Shown: positions 44,216 through 54,904, numbered from the stretch's first letter. The stretch is DNA of 64,000 nt from Prorocentrum cordatum (GCA_963575745.1 CAUYUJ010017792.1:98286-162285); one strand, 5' to 3'. The notes: a model not told the origin generated them from the letters alone. Numbers and translations: made by a program.

Positions 44216-44585
44216 CGTCCTTCTTTCGCTGCTGACCAGTCCCTCGCTGACGCTGCCCCCGGGGCAAGCCCGTGGGCTCTGAGCCGGCGGCGTGCACGGC
44301 CATCAGGTAGGGCAACAAGCTCGACGTCGCGCGCCCGTACACCTTGTGCACCTCGACCTCAGGCACTCGGGCGTGGCTTAACGGGGGGGTCACAAATGGG
44401 GGGGTCAGAAACGGTCCCCTTTCGTGCCCCTTTCGGGCCCCTCCGGAGCCCCAGGGGGCTCGTTTAGGTACCGTTTGGGTACCTTTTCGTACCACTCTCG
44501 CCACCCCCCCATGTATGACCCCCCTATTACGCAACGCCCAAGGCACCCGGCCCCGCCTCTCTCCGGGACGCACTGACTTGGGTCA
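44216..44585. other. Unassigned stretch
   Basis: No gene recognised. Two runs of G (44383-44410) are notable. Confidence 0.35.
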
Positions 44586-44589
44586 GTGT

Positions 44590-44760
44590 AAGGCCGGGTC
44601 AGTCGGGCTCTGCAGGATCCTGCAAGATCCTGCAAGATCCTGCAGGGTCCTGCAGAATCCTGCGCGCTAGCCTGGGTCGATGCAACCCTGACCTTGCGGG
44701 ATCCTGAAAGATCCAGCGCTCTGGCTGAACCCCGTTTGCACTGACCCCCGTCTCAAGGCT
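44590..44760. repeat. GATCCTGCAA minisatellite and a tail shared with 61.5 kb
   Basis: ATCCTGCA(A/G)G units repeat five or six times at 44616-44665. The following CTCTGGCTGAACCCCGTTTG, then CACTGACCCCCGTCTCA..GGCTTC, matches 61551-61591 in the same orientation. Confidence 0.65.
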
Positions 44761-45061
44761 TCAACTCCTCCTCGCGCAGCTCCTCGGGGGGGGGCTTCGC
44801 TGAGGACGTGTGCTTGCTTGTTCCGTTTTCAAGGTCCACATGTTGTACACGTTTTTGGGCGCCGTGGTTGTGACGTTTCCAGGTCAAGGATTGGCCCGTG
44901 GCCGATCTGCCATCTTCCGATCCGCTTTCGCGGCGCACTCCCCAACAGGTGCTTGCACTCAGAGGCTCTTTTTTCTCAGTAACTGAGCCTGAGGGCTGGT
45001 CTGGCGGCTATGTTGTCGCCGTCGCCGCCCCGTCGCCGCTTCATCGCCGCCCGTCGTCTGA

Positions 45062-45242
45062 CTGGGTAGTCGAAGCCAATCTGGCGCCAATCTGGCAGGC
45101 CCAATCTGGCAAACGGGGGCAATCTGGCGAGGGAGCCAGCGCGGATCCAGTCTGGCGAATAACCCAAACCATCCAGTTTGGCCGGGCCAGATTGGCCCTT
45201 GGGGCCCAATCCAACCTGACAGTCTGGCCTTCGACTACCCAG
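45062..45242. mobile_element. 181-bp MITE with 5-bp target-site duplication, copy 1
   Basis: Terminal inverted repeats CTGGGTAGTCGAAG / CTTCGACTACCCAG bound a 181-bp element containing four or five CAATCTGGC repeats. It is flanked by the direct repeat TCTGA (45057-45061 and 45243-45247). The second copy at 58163-58343 is nearly identical, has the same length and is flanked by a different 5-mer, which proves two independent insertions. Confidence 0.9.
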
Positions 45243-45427
45243 TCTGAGCCTGTGCGTCGTTCTGGCGGCTATATTGTTGCTGTCGCCGCCCCGTCGCCCC
45301 CGTCGCCGCTCGGTCGCCGCCGCCGCGGCGCCCGCTTTCTCGGAAGTACACTTTGCGTTGGCTTTGCTCCGCGGTGTTACGCATTGCTTTCCAGTGCGCG
45401 CTGCGTTGATTTGTTTTGTTTTTGGTC

Positions 45428-45475
45428 ACGAGGAGGAGGAGGAGGAGGAGGAGGAGGAGGAGGAGGAGGAGGACG
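45428..45475. repeat. (GAG)n microsatellite
   Basis: About 15 GAG triplets, followed by a C run. Confidence 0.9.
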
Positions 45476-45539
45476 AGGACCGCCCCCCCCCCCCAGCTTT
45501 CCAGCGCAGCGCTCGTTTCCAGTGCGCGCTGCGTTGATT

Positions 45540-45820
45540 ACATGGATATGTTTTGCTCTGTTTGTTTTGCGTTGCTTTGAACTGATTGGCCTTGCCTTGC
45601 ATGGATGTGCACTGTTGCAGTGCCTCGCGTTGCGTTGCTTCGCATTGATTTGCAATGGCCTGCAATGACTTGCACCACACAGGTTGCACCACATGGATTG
45701 CACCATCTCGATTGCATCACATTGATTGCACCATCTCGATGGGACCGCATAGATTGCACAACGTAATTTGTGCACGACCTAGACTGCACCAAGAAGATTG
45801 CACCACGTCGACACGGAGAT
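45540..45820. repeat. Degenerate minisatellites (TTGCGTTGCTT and GATTGCACCACA)
   Basis: 45555-45660 has TTGCGTTGCTTTG-like units. 45655-45820 has GATTGCACCACATGGATTGC units, the same family as 1210-1385. Confidence 0.6.
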
Positions 45821-45829
45821 TGACTCCAC

Positions 45830-46640
45830 CTGCATTTCATAACTATGCTGCTAGGAACTGTTTCGCCGCGGCACGGCAAAAGGCAATCCGCACGGGCGCT
45901 CGAGTTGTCGGTGGCGCTCGACAAACCAGCTGTCTGGCAGAAGGAGCATGCGCTGGCTTGGCAAACATTGCATACTCCGAGTTTCTTAATGAGCGTCGGG
46001 GGGGCGTCACCCACGCCGACGGCCCCTCATCGACCCCCGTCGCGGGCAGCCACCGCGCGCCGAAGGCGCTCCAACCCCCGTCGCGGCGCGACGACGAGGC
46101 GAGGTTGACTCCCGTCGGGGGGGCCCCCCCCCACGCTTATGACGAAACCGAGAGTTCGCTTAAGGAAAACCACAATGCCCCGTAACCTGGCCTCCAATGC
46201 CAAAATTTGAGCAACTTTCTGTTTCGGGTGCCGTTCGCAGGAGCCAAGAACGTCCACAGACCACTCGGGCTGGACAGCCGGCCCCTGGGGAGAGGTCCAG
46301 ACCTCGGGGAGCGCCAAGTTGCGGCACGGATTACAACATCAGATGCCTGGGAAGCGGGAAGGTTGGGCGGATCGGGGCGGACGAAAGGGTCAGATAGCCC
46401 AGGGCAGGGTAGAGGATCAACTCGCGTAGCTGGTTTTCCTCGCGCCTCCTGGCGCCGGGCGGCGCTAATGTAACTATCGAGGAATGGGCCAGGCGGCGGA
46501 GCGGAAACCAGCTGAATGCAGCAGCTTCTCTAATCCCCCCTCTCCCTATCCTGCACTTCCGCGCGGCCCGGTCAGACTTCCTGGGGCCCCGCGCTGCAGA
46601 ACAAGACCGTCCATGTCTGGTCGTGTGGCAGCTGAGGTCG
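45830..46640. other. Unassigned stretch
   Basis: Several overlapping open frames of 60-190 codons occur on both strands with no recognised domain. I do not support any as a gene. Confidence 0.35.
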
Positions 46641-46775
46641 GAGGCTCGCCGGCCGCGTCGCCGACGCGTCGCCGATGCATGGGCGATGCACCGGTGCCGT
46701 CGGCGATGCACCGGCAACGTCGGCGTGGAGAGTACCTGGCTCCACATCGACCCCCATCGCCGACGCACGGGCGAT
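46640..46775. repeat. CGCCGATGCATGGGCGATGCACCGG-type short palindromic repeats
   Basis: Variants of CCGACG / CGATGCACCGG recur four or five times and are partly self-complementary. Confidence 0.5.
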
Positions 46776-46779
46776 GTGG

Positions 46780-47370
46780 CGCGCGATTCTGCGACCTCAT
46801 CTGCTCTGGCCCACTGTGGAGGCCTGGCTGGGTCGACTCGCAGCATCGGGTCGGATCGGCAGAAGATCGGATCGCCAGCGAGTTGCACCGAATCCAATCG
46901 ACATCGGGTCGCCGCGTCGGCTTGGGGCCTACGCCCGGCATGGAGAATCGGACGCCCCCCTGATCATCAACAGCAAGCCAGCAAAAGGCTGGGCTTCGGA
47001 AGCCCGACGAGATGTCTTAGACTGGCATTAGACACCCCCTACTACCTACCCACGCCCAATCATCACTAGAGAGACACATATGCATATAAATGAGCTCGCG
47101 AATAGCCGCACAGATGTCTTAGACCAGCGCTGGATCCCCTCCCTGGCGCGCTGAGTGAGCCAAGGCCGGCGCCAAGACGCTGTCAGAGGGGGTCCACTGG
47201 AGATCCGAGAAAGTGAACGTTTTTGTATTCGGCGTTTCAACATTGAGAGGCAGGGGGGGGAGGGGGGGAGATCTGGCTCCGGACCTCTGCTTAGTGCGAC
47301 TGTTTGCAGCAGGGCGTCCATATGGGGGAGGCTTCACCTGCTCGAAACAGGCGCCCCAAACAGCCAAAAT
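46780..47370. other. Unassigned stretch
   Basis: GATGTCTTAGAC.GGC appears twice (47010 and 47111). Nothing else is recognised. Confidence 0.35.
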
Positions 47371-47540
47371 CTACTCCAGGGGGGGGGGGGGGAGGGGGGG
47401 TGTGCGAGGGCCCGCGCCGATCGGCAAACCAATAAACAAACTCGTGCGGAACTGAGAATGTTTGGATATAAAGCTTGGCTTTCTTCGAACCACCGCAGGC
47501 CAGAGAAAACGGCGTCAACATGGACAAAACGTGAGTCTTA

Positions 47541-47697
47541 GCTCGGGCAGGTCCTCCTGCAGGCGGATTTTTAGCGAAAGAATGTAAATCAACCCAGGAA
47601 TGCCTCCAAATGCTCAACAAAAAAATAAAAAAATCGTCCCAACACTATTTTGCAACTATTTTTGGACACTCCTCCTGTAGAAAAACGTTCCCGACTT
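47541..47697. mobile_element. GGTCGGGC MITE family, near-complete copy
   Basis: Left end TA|GCTCGGGCAGGTCCTCCT..GCAGGCGGA. A/T-rich middle with AAATAAAAAAATCG. Right end CCTCCTGTAGAAAAACGTTC then CCGACTTG. Confidence 0.7.
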
Positions 47698-47754
47698 GTC
47701 AATAGAAGTCCGACCGCACATTCTCGTGGGCCGGGGCTGCACCCCTGGCGGCGC

Positions 47755-47945
47755 TGCCGTTAGGGCCTTCGGTGGAGCTCCCTATGGGGCCACGAAACGT
47801 GTGAGGGGTGTGCCGAGACGGGGGTGGATCTGCATGCGGGCGCTGCCGTTGGGGCCTTCGGCAGAGCTCCCTATTGGGCCACGAAACGTGTGAGGGATGT
47901 GCCGAAATGGGGGTGGAACCGAAATGGGGCCGGGGCTGCACCCCT
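47755..47945. repeat. 89-bp tandem repeat, second locus (two copies)
   Basis: TTCGGTGGAGCTCCC at 47768 and TTCGGCAGAGCTCCC at 47857. The flanking GGGGCTGCACCCCTGGCGGCGC sequence at 47731-47754 is itself repeated at 47932-47955. Confidence 0.85.
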
Positions 47946-48065
47946 GGCGGCGCTGCCGCGGGCTGCGTCGAAGAGAGGGGGCGCGGGAAGAGGAGCTCTG
48001 CGCAGCAGGGCACGGAGCACGTGCGCGGCCGATGGGGGGCGCCCTTGGGGCCTTCAGATTATGCG

Positions 48066-48165
48066 TAGGTCGGGCCTGTCCTCCTACAGGCGGAATCTCG
48101 AGGACAAATTGTAAAATAGTAAAAAAACACCCTCAAATGGTCACAACAAATACTCAAACCAGGGG
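48066..48165. mobile_element. GGTCGGGC MITE family, 5'-end fragment
   Basis: TA|GGTCGGGCCTGTCCTCCTAC then AGGCGGA, A-rich interior to about 48160. The right terminus is missing. Confidence 0.6.
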
Positions 48166-48183
48166 GCCTTCAGATTATGCTTA

Positions 48184-48363
48184 CAGTCGGGGCCCTGAAG
48201 AAGGAACCCTTTTCGCTGGGGAGGGGCTCCGCGTTCCTCAAGTGTATCGCAGCTTGCCTCAGGCTTTCCTTGTGTTTTCTTCGGCAGGAAATCGAAGGTT
48301 AACTTATGGAAAAAAAGGGGCCTCGTTCCATATTTAGGGTTCCTTAGGTCAACGCCCCGACTG
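48184..48363 (+). mobile_element. CAGTCGGGG MITE with TA target-site duplication, copy 2
   Basis: TA|CAGTCGGGGCCCTGAAG at the left and CAACGCCCCGACTG|TA at the right (TA at 48182-83 and 48364-65). Its interior is the reverse complement of 44062-44213. Its right-hand TA is also the left-hand TA of the next MITE. Confidence 0.78.
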
Positions 48364-48365
48364 TA

Positions 48366-48501
48366 GGTCGGGCCTGTCCTCCTACAGGCGGAAGTTCGAG
48401 GACATATTCTAAATAGTGGTCAAAAAAATACTCAAACCATCGTCCACATACTACTTTTTGACTATTTGGGAGCTTCCTCCTGTAGAGGGACATGCCCGAC
48501 T
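48366..48501. mobile_element. GGTCGGGC MITE family, complete copy with TA flanks
   Basis: TIRs GGTCGGGCCTGTCCTCCTAC.. / ..TCCTCCTGTAGAGGGACATG then CCCGACT. TA lies at 48364-65 and 48502-03. The interior is A/T-rich and non-coding, and contains TAGTGGTCAAAAAAATACTC. Confidence 0.8.
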
Positions 48502-48639
48502 TAAGATTATGCTCTCGGAAACTGGAGAGGATCCTTACGATCGGCCCCACGATGAGGTGATGCCAACGACGTCGGTCAATGGGATGGGGATGTGCTCCGG
48601 GCAGGTCAGGCCCTGGAAGAAAGAACATGTCCAAGCAGG

Positions 48640-48930
48640 GTGCGGTGCAACGACCGACTCCCAAAAGGCAACAGGTGGAGGCAACTTGCGGCGACCACAT
48701 GGACGGACAGACATGGCTGCAACGAAAAAAACATCCTGGGGTGCGGACCAACAGCCATCTCCGGCACGAGGACATATGAAGGCAACTTGCGGCGATTGCG
48801 CGGACGCAAGCAAAAAGACTGCAGGCAATGATCAGCCAGGCGTGCGGAGGCCAACCCCCAATAAAAAAACGGGACAGATGGAGGCAAATTGCGGCTACAG
48901 CGCGGACAGGAAACAGAAAGAGGCTGCTCC
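48640..48930. repeat. ~101-bp degenerate repeat, three copies
   Basis: GGAGGCAACTTGCGGCGACC (48677), GAAGGCAACTTGCGGCGATT (48778) and GGAGGCAAATTGCGGCTACA (48880) head three successive units. Confidence 0.6.
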
Positions 48931-48959
48931 AACTCTGCCAGTATGTGAGGGCGGCATCC

Positions 48960-49600
48960 CCTCGATTAGCGTGCCAGCGATGTGCTACGTCTTCCTCCTC
49001 GCCTGCAGCTCCTGCTCCTCAACAAACTCCTCTTCACCAGTTCCTCCGCCTCCTTGTCGTCCCTTCTCTCGCTAGGACCGAGAAGAAACGGCATCAGCAC
49101 CGCCATCGAGAGAAACAGTGGAGGATTCTCGGAGTGGTGGTGCTTCGTTGTCCTGCTCGAGGTGTATCCAGACTCCAGCCCAGAGGGACCTCGTGGACCC
49201 CCTGCCAGTGTTCTCTGCGGCTTGCACCCCGGGGGTTAGCGCGAGGGAGACCAGGATCGGCCTGCGTCGGCACGGAGTCCAAATCGAATCGGATCGGCTG
49301 CGCCAGGATGCACAACAACGCCATGCAGGCGTCGAGCCGCACAGGCTCGCTGAACATCCAGATCGATCGGGGTCGAGATGGCCGACGTCGCCGTCGCATC
49401 GGATCGATCGGGTCGAAAGGGACCATAGGGGGGCTGCCTTCAAAGGTGGAGGGGCTCTCAGAAAGCACGGAGCTTCTTACAAGCCGTCCAGGTCTCCGAC
49501 GATGCCCTCTCGGAGTCTGCGTGCCCTTCCAGGGAGTCGGTGGCCTGCCGCCAGGGCTGGGGTGGGGGGGCCCGCCAGGGTAGGGGGAGGGCCGGCTCCC
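48960..49600. other. Unassigned stretch
   Basis: Open on both strands in places, with GATCGG/CATCGGATCGATCGGG-rich text around 49360-49410. No domain recognised. Confidence 0.35.
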
Positions 49601-49614
49601 GGGGGGGAGACAGT

Positions 49615-49740
49615 GACTCCTCCTCCTCCTCCTCCTCCTCCTCCTCCTCCTCCTTCTCCTCCTCCTCTTCCCTCGTCCTCTTCCATGCTCCACCTCCTCC
49701 TCCTCCTCCTCCTCCTCCTCCTCCTCCTCCGACACACTGC
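49615..49740. repeat. (CCT)n microsatellite, two tracts
   Basis: CTCCTCCTCC at 49616-49670 and again at 49690-49730. Confidence 0.9.
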
Positions 49741-49744
49741 CGAT

Positions 49745-50370
49745 GCTCCGACGGTGCGTCTTCGGTGGGTGAAGCCCACGCTGCTGGGCAGGCGGAGCCA
49801 CTCAGGCCCGGATTGGCAAGGAATGGAGGATCAGGCTTCGATGCTTCCGTCCCTGAGCCAGTCCCCTCCCGTCGGCGCCCGCCGAAAGCTCCAGACCGCC
49901 ACCCCATCGCAAGCGTCGTCGGCCCCCCCTCTCTCGGGTCTCTAAGCTACCCGCGTGCGCAGACAGGTTCAGCATCTTTATGTACGACAAGTCCTCGGAG
50001 GTGAGGAGGAAGGGAGGGCGCTCAGAGGAGGGCGGGCGTTCAACGAGAACCACGTCACGATGCGATTGGCTCCGGATACGTTCTGGCACTTGGCCATTCA
50101 GCACTGGCAGCGCGGGGCAACAAGAACACCTGGAACTGTTGCATCGTATCATTCCCAGACAACTGCTGCCTTGGCTGTTTCAATTCGAAGTCCAGGGCCA
50201 GGGCCAAGTTATCATCCCGAGCCGTTCTGTTACGGCCCGCAATGCGAGGGCCCGCAGACACCGAGGACTGAAACGAATACATCCGTCCTGTTGTTCGGCA
50301 ATTACGTTGGCAGGCTGGGTATTGTTGTAATTTAGCTGGGGGGCCTCAAGCATGTGAAGAGAAACACTGC
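49745..50370. other. Unassigned stretch
   Basis: No gene recognised. CATCCCGAGCCGTTCTGTTACGGC at about 50213 resembles 57790-57812, a diverged repeat. Confidence 0.35.
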
Positions 50371-50729
50371 GGCTAAGCAGAGACACGAGAGAGAGAGAGA
50401 AACAGGACCGGCGCGCCTTCCCTCCGGGAGGGTTGTTCTGGGTGCCCAGGTGGAGGGAGACGTCGCCCTCTGAGGGAGGGAGGGCAGGGGGCGATCAGAA
50501 CACCCGACGTCGCGACGGCCTTAGGGAACAAAAACCACGCCCGAAACCTGGCCTCATACCATTCCCAACCGGGATCGATCAGCGACGGCACGCCGGGGGG
50601 GATCCGCATGGGAGCGCCGTCGCGCCGGCTCTCGGGCGACGCCCGGCCCTGGGTGGGAGGCGGCGGGGTGATGGCGGAGCGGAGATGACGGGGTCGGCAT
50701 CGGGGCGGGCGGGCCCCGAAGTCTTCGGC

Positions 50730-51850
50730 GGATGATATATATATATATACACATGTGTGTATGTACATGTGTAGGTGTAGGCGTAGGTAGATACACATAT
50801 ACAGGTGCATAGCCATATGTATGTATGTAAGTATGCATGTATGTATGTATGCAGGTATGTGTATACGTATGTATGTTTGTGTGTACGTATGTATGTATGC
50901 ATGCACGCATGCATGTATGTATGCATGTATGTATGTATGTATGCATGTATGAATGCATGCATGCATGCATGCATGCATGCATGTATGTATGTACGTATGT
51001 ACGTATGTACGTATGTACGTATGTACGTATGTATGTATGTATGTATGCATGTATGTATGTATGTATGTATGTATGTGAGTATGTTTGTATGTATGCATGC
51101 AGGCATGCAGGCATGCAGGCATGTATGCATGTATGTATGTATGTATGTATGTATGTATGTACGCATGTATGCATGCATGCATGCATACATGCATATGTGT
51201 ATGTGTGTATGTAGATATGTATGCATGTATGTATGTGTATGTCCGTATGCCTGTCTGCCTGTCTGTCTGTCCGGATGTATGTATGTATGTATGTATGTAT
51301 GTATGTGTGTATGCATGTATGTATGTTCAAGTAGGTATGTACTGTGTACGTATGTATACATGTATGTATGTATGGATGCATGCATGTATGCATGTATGCA
51401 TGTATGCATGCATGTATGTATGTATGCATGCATGCATGTATGTATGTATGTATGTATGCATACATGCATGTATGTATGTATGTATGCATGCATGGATGTA
51501 CGCGTGAATGTATGTATGAATGCGTGTATTCACATAGGTGTGTATGTATGTACGCATGAATGCATGCATGCATGCATGCATGCATGCATGCATGTATGTA
51601 TACATGTGTGCATGCATGTGTGTATGTATGTAGGTATGTATGGATGTATGTACGTATGTATGTATGTATGGATGTATGTGTCTGTCTGTCTGTCTGTCTG
51701 TCTGTCTGCCTGTCGGTCTGTCTGTCTGTACGTACGTATGCATGTATGTATGTATGTATGTATGAATGTATGCATGCATGTATGTGTGCATGCATATGTG
51801 TGCACGTACGTATGTATGTGTTTATATATATATACATATATGTATGTCTA
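50730..51850. repeat. 1.1-kb TATG/CATG/GTCT tetranucleotide array
   Basis: TGTATGTATGCATG dominates, with (GTAC GTAT)n at 50990-51035, (GCAT)n runs, and (GTCT)n at about 51255-51270 and 51678-51730. Very long Met-Tyr-Val-Cys and His-Thr-Tyr-Ile frames on both strands are repeat translations. Confidence 0.95.
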
Positions 51851-51853
51851 GAT

Positions 51854-51882
51854 CTAGAGAAAGAGAGAGAGAGAGAGAGAGC
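51854..51882. repeat. (GA)n microsatellite
   Basis: GAGAAAGAGAGAGAGAGAGAGAGAG. Confidence 0.85.
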
Positions 51883-51914
51883 CCTCCCTCAACATAAATA
51901 ATAAAAACATGCAG

Positions 51915-52172
51915 GTGTTTTTCAGATTCTGATAAGCTCCCTTGCATGGAGGAAAGGGTTGGGGGCGAGGCGAGGTCCCGAACGGGAAACCGAACTTCGC
52001 GCAAGTCGGGGCACGCTTGCACGCCTTTTCGGCCCAGCGCCATCGGAGACGGCGGCGGAGAGGAGGGGGACGAGGACGAGGACACGGATGAGGAGGAGCA
52101 GGAGGAGGAGGAGGAGGGCGAAAAAGGGCGAAAGAGGGGGAGGAGGAGGAAAGGGAAATGCCATGCAAGCAT
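51915..52172. mobile_element. Diverged relative of the TTACTTGCATGG MITE family
   Basis: The left end TGTTTTTCAGATTCTGATAA then GCTCCCTTGCATGG parallels the terminus at 58782. The interior GAACTTCGCGCAAGTCGGGG, then GCACGCTTGCACGCC, parallels GAAATCACGCAAGTCGAAAG and GCACTTGCACGCT. The right end is GCCATGCAAGC. A (GAG)n tract has grown inside (52070-52155). Confidence 0.55.
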
Positions 52173-52174
52173 CA

Positions 52175-53080
52175 CTGCACCGACCTCGCAGACGTGCTGT
52201 CACGAATTTTCGCGTGGATGTCTGTCAATACTAAACCCCTTCACGTGGATTTGTTGCAGTCTTCACTCCTGGCAAACAAATAAAATCCTTACGAAATTCA
52301 CTTCGACTTCCAGAGGGAAACTCTCCAGAACAGTCCGGGCACATCCCAGTGTTTTCCTAGCGAAATCCGTCCGCCCTGCGACGTTGGCGCCATGACAAGT
52401 AAGCTGGCCAGAAAGTATACACGAACGAGCTCAAAACGGACTAAACTATGTTTCATATTCGGCGGTCTGGGCGGATCTCCCGAGTCCGCGCTGGACCCCC
52501 CTCTGAATGGCGCGCGAAGCACGCCTGAGGCGACGCCAGAGGCGACTCCAGGGGGTCCCTCGTCAATCCTAGAAATCTGCGCAGACCTCCGACAGTTCAT
52601 GCTCATGCAGTTCGTTTTCCCTCGACCGAGGGTGTCGGTTGGGGGGGCCCGCCCCTGTGAAGCAGGGCTCGGCCTGGCCAGAATTTGTCGTTTTCGATCT
52701 GTTCTCGCTTTCCCTCGGTTTCTCTTCGTGCCGCCCCTGCTGCAGGTCGAAGTCAAAACGACAACCGCCAACGAAATCGCCCAAACACCGTGTCATGGTC
52801 GAGCCCGACCCCGAAGTCTCCAAAATTCGGAGCGGCGGGCGAGAGAGGTGGATAGCAAAGAGGGCGCATTCCGGCGCCCGAAGCGGATGGCTTTCGGAAC
52901 AGCTTGGATCGATGCGGGGGCTGCTAAGGGGACGGGGGTGTCAGGTAACGCTGCTAAGTGTGCGGAGCCCACTGAGCCAGGATCGCAAGCCCCCCCTAAA
53001 CCACTTGGGGAACTTGAAGCCCAATTGGTAGAAAGGTTGGGCCAAATATGAACCACCTTTGCATCCACAAGCCTGACCTC
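52175..53080. other. Unassigned stretch
   Basis: Open frames occur on both strands but no conserved domain is seen. 52440-52610 has GGCGGTCTGGGCGGATCTCC opposed by a GCGCAGACCTCCGA-type segment, a possible old inverted repeat. Confidence 0.35.
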
Positions 53081-53082
53081 GG

Positions 53083-53102
53083 TCTCTCTCTCTCTCTCTC
53101 TC
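53083..53102. repeat. (CT)n microsatellite
   Basis: About ten CT units. Confidence 0.85.
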
Positions 53103-53219
53103 TACAGGAGGAATATTCCAAAACAGTCCAAAACTATTATGGGAACATGTTTTGCTACGTTCAAAACAAATTTGGAATATTATTTTGTTCTTTAATGAAA
53201 TGATGCCGGAGAAAAACCC

Positions 53220-53740
53220 AATCAGGGCTATAGGGCTATAGGGCTAGGGGGCTATTGAGCTATAGGGCTATAGAGCTATAGGGCTATAGGGCTATAGAGT
53301 TGTAGGGCTATAGGGCTATTGGGCTATATGGCTATAGGGCACCCCCGGGCACCCCCAGGCACGCCCGGGCACGCCCGGGCACCTGGGCACCCGGGCACCC
53401 GGGCACCCGCGGGCACCCCCGGGCACCCGGGCACCCGGGCGTGCGAAAATTGCCGCGAAAATCGGCGGCAAATCTAACCTAACCTTATGAATATTGAGCT
53501 ATAGGGCTATAGAGCAATAGGTCTATAGAGTTGTAGGGCTATTGGGCTATTGGGCTCCGGGCTATAGAGCACCCCCGGGCACCAGGGCACCTGGGCACCC
53601 CCAGGCACGCCCGGGCACCCGGGCACCCCCGGGCACCCCCGGGCACCCCCGGGCACCCCCGGGCACCCGGGCATCCCCGGGCACCTGGGCACCCGGGCGC
53701 GCCGCGAAAATCGGCGACGAGCCTAACCTAACCATATGAA
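53220..53740. repeat. Two-copy compound minisatellite (GGGCTATA and GGGCACCC)
   Basis: A GGGCTATAG array, then a GGGCACCCCC/GGGCACCCGG array, then GCCGCGAAAATCGGCG and CTAACCTAACC..ATGAAT. The whole succession occurs twice: about 53222-53490 and 53491-53740. Confidence 0.8.
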
Positions 53741-53789
53741 TCCGCTAGGACCCCTACAGAGGCAAGCTCTGATTGGGGAACAATCTTCC

Positions 53790-53823
53790 ACAATCCGCCT
53801 GTAGGGGGACACGCCCGATCTTA
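53790..53823. mobile_element. Right end of the GGTCGGGC MITE family
   Basis: CCGCCTGTAGGGGGACACGC then CCGATCTTA is a terminus of this family. A weak left counterpart TCTACAGGAGGAATATTCC lies at 53101, so the compound minisatellite may sit inside an expanded element. Confidence 0.45.
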
Positions 53824-53824
53824 C

Positions 53825-54080
53825 ACAAGCCCCCAATCTCCCTCACAACCCCCGCGCCGATCCGAGAAGCTGCCCCGTCCCGGTCTCGCCGCAACCTCTG
53901 CCTTTCCCACCCCGTCTCTCGCAAAAGGGCCCGGGGACACACGAACATAACCAGACGCAACTCCCAGGATTCCCATATTTTCCATAGTTTCTGGAGTTTC
54001 GTCTTCACCCCCACTTCGCATATTTCCTCACATTTTCCTGGGAGTCGCCGGTTATTTGTGTCTATGTGTTTCTTCCCCCA
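53825..54080. other. Unassigned
   Basis: No feature recognised. Confidence 0.4.
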
Positions 54081-54461
54081 GAGCTTGTTTTTTTTAGACT
54101 CTGGCAAGTTTACTTGCATGGACGGGGGGGGGGGGGCTGAGCCTGAAGCAAGCCCGGGGGAGGAGGGGCGCGGAAATCACGCAAGTCGAAAGGCACTTGC
54201 ACGCTACACCCTGCGAAATGCTCAAGAAATCATGGGTTAAGAGACTCAGAGTCTCAGAATTCGAATAAACACCCAGAATTTCTGTTGAAATCTTAGGATT
54301 TGCATTGAAAAATTAAGAATAATCGAGACTCTGGCCGAAAGCTTGGGTTTTCTTAAGCATCGCCTGGAGTGTAGTATTCGCTTGAAGAGGGGCGAGGGGG
54401 GGGGGGGGGGGGGCGAACGCCATGCAAGTAAACTTGCCTGAATCCAAAAAAAAACAGGCTC
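54081..54461. mobile_element. TTACTTGCATGG MITE, copy carrying a nested MITE
   Basis: Ends GAGCTTGTTTTTTTTAGACT..GGCAAGTTTACTTGCATGG and CCATGCAAGTAAACTTGCCT..AAACAGGCTC form ~40-bp TIRs. It is in opposite orientation to 58782-58993, which is 169 bp shorter. The difference is the nested element at 54207-54371. Confidence 0.85.
54207..54371. mobile_element. Nested 165-bp MITE with TA duplication
   Basis: It begins CACCCTGCGAAATGCTCAAG and ends CTTAAGCATCGCCTGGAGTG (imperfect inverted repeats). TA lies at 54205-06 and 54372-73. The sister copy at 58782-58993 reads uninterrupted across this point with a single TA. Confidence 0.8.
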
Positions 54462-54830
54462 CTACTGATCTCGTCCACTCTGAAAAAAGGTCTCCTCCAA
54501 AGAAATCCCCTGAGCATCTGGCGTCGCAGTGGTGTTGCACCGTGCGGTTTCGCCCGGATTCGGGCCAGAGGACCTTCACTGCTCGATCCGCTCAACAAAT
54601 GCCGCATGAAGATTGGGTCCAGGGCTCTGGTCGTGATGTTGTTCTCGATGCTGCAATTCCTTCACTATGTCGGATCTGGGGCATGCAAAAAATACGTGGA
54701 ACGTCCAAGCGACTCGACTCCTTGGAACTAGTCGTCGGGGCAAATATTGTCAATCTCGAGTCCTGCACATCGACGCTGTTGGCGGTTGCATGTCATGTCC
54801 TCCTCTTCTGATGTGTTTCTCAATTTCCTC
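54462..54830. other. Unassigned, modest open frame
   Basis: An open frame on the plus strand at 54422-54811 begins inside the MITE terminus. No domain recognised. Confidence 0.3.
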
Positions 54831-54833
54831 CCT

Positions 54834-54900
54834 CTCTTCCTCCTCCTCCTCCTCCTCCTCCTCCTCCTCCTCCTCCTCCTCCTCCTCCTCCTCCTCCTCC
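54834..54900. repeat. (CCT)n microsatellite
   Basis: About 22 perfect triplets. Confidence 0.95.
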
Positions 54901-54904
54901 CCTT

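Noticed and set aside
50554-51851. 400-residue His-Thr-Tyr-Ile and Met-Tyr-Val-Cys proteins (also at 1818-2816)
   Set aside because: Direct translations of TATG/CATA microsatellites, open in several frames on both strands.
53465-53740. Telomere (CTAACCTAACC)
   Set aside because: Only two units occur at each place, embedded in a minisatellite.
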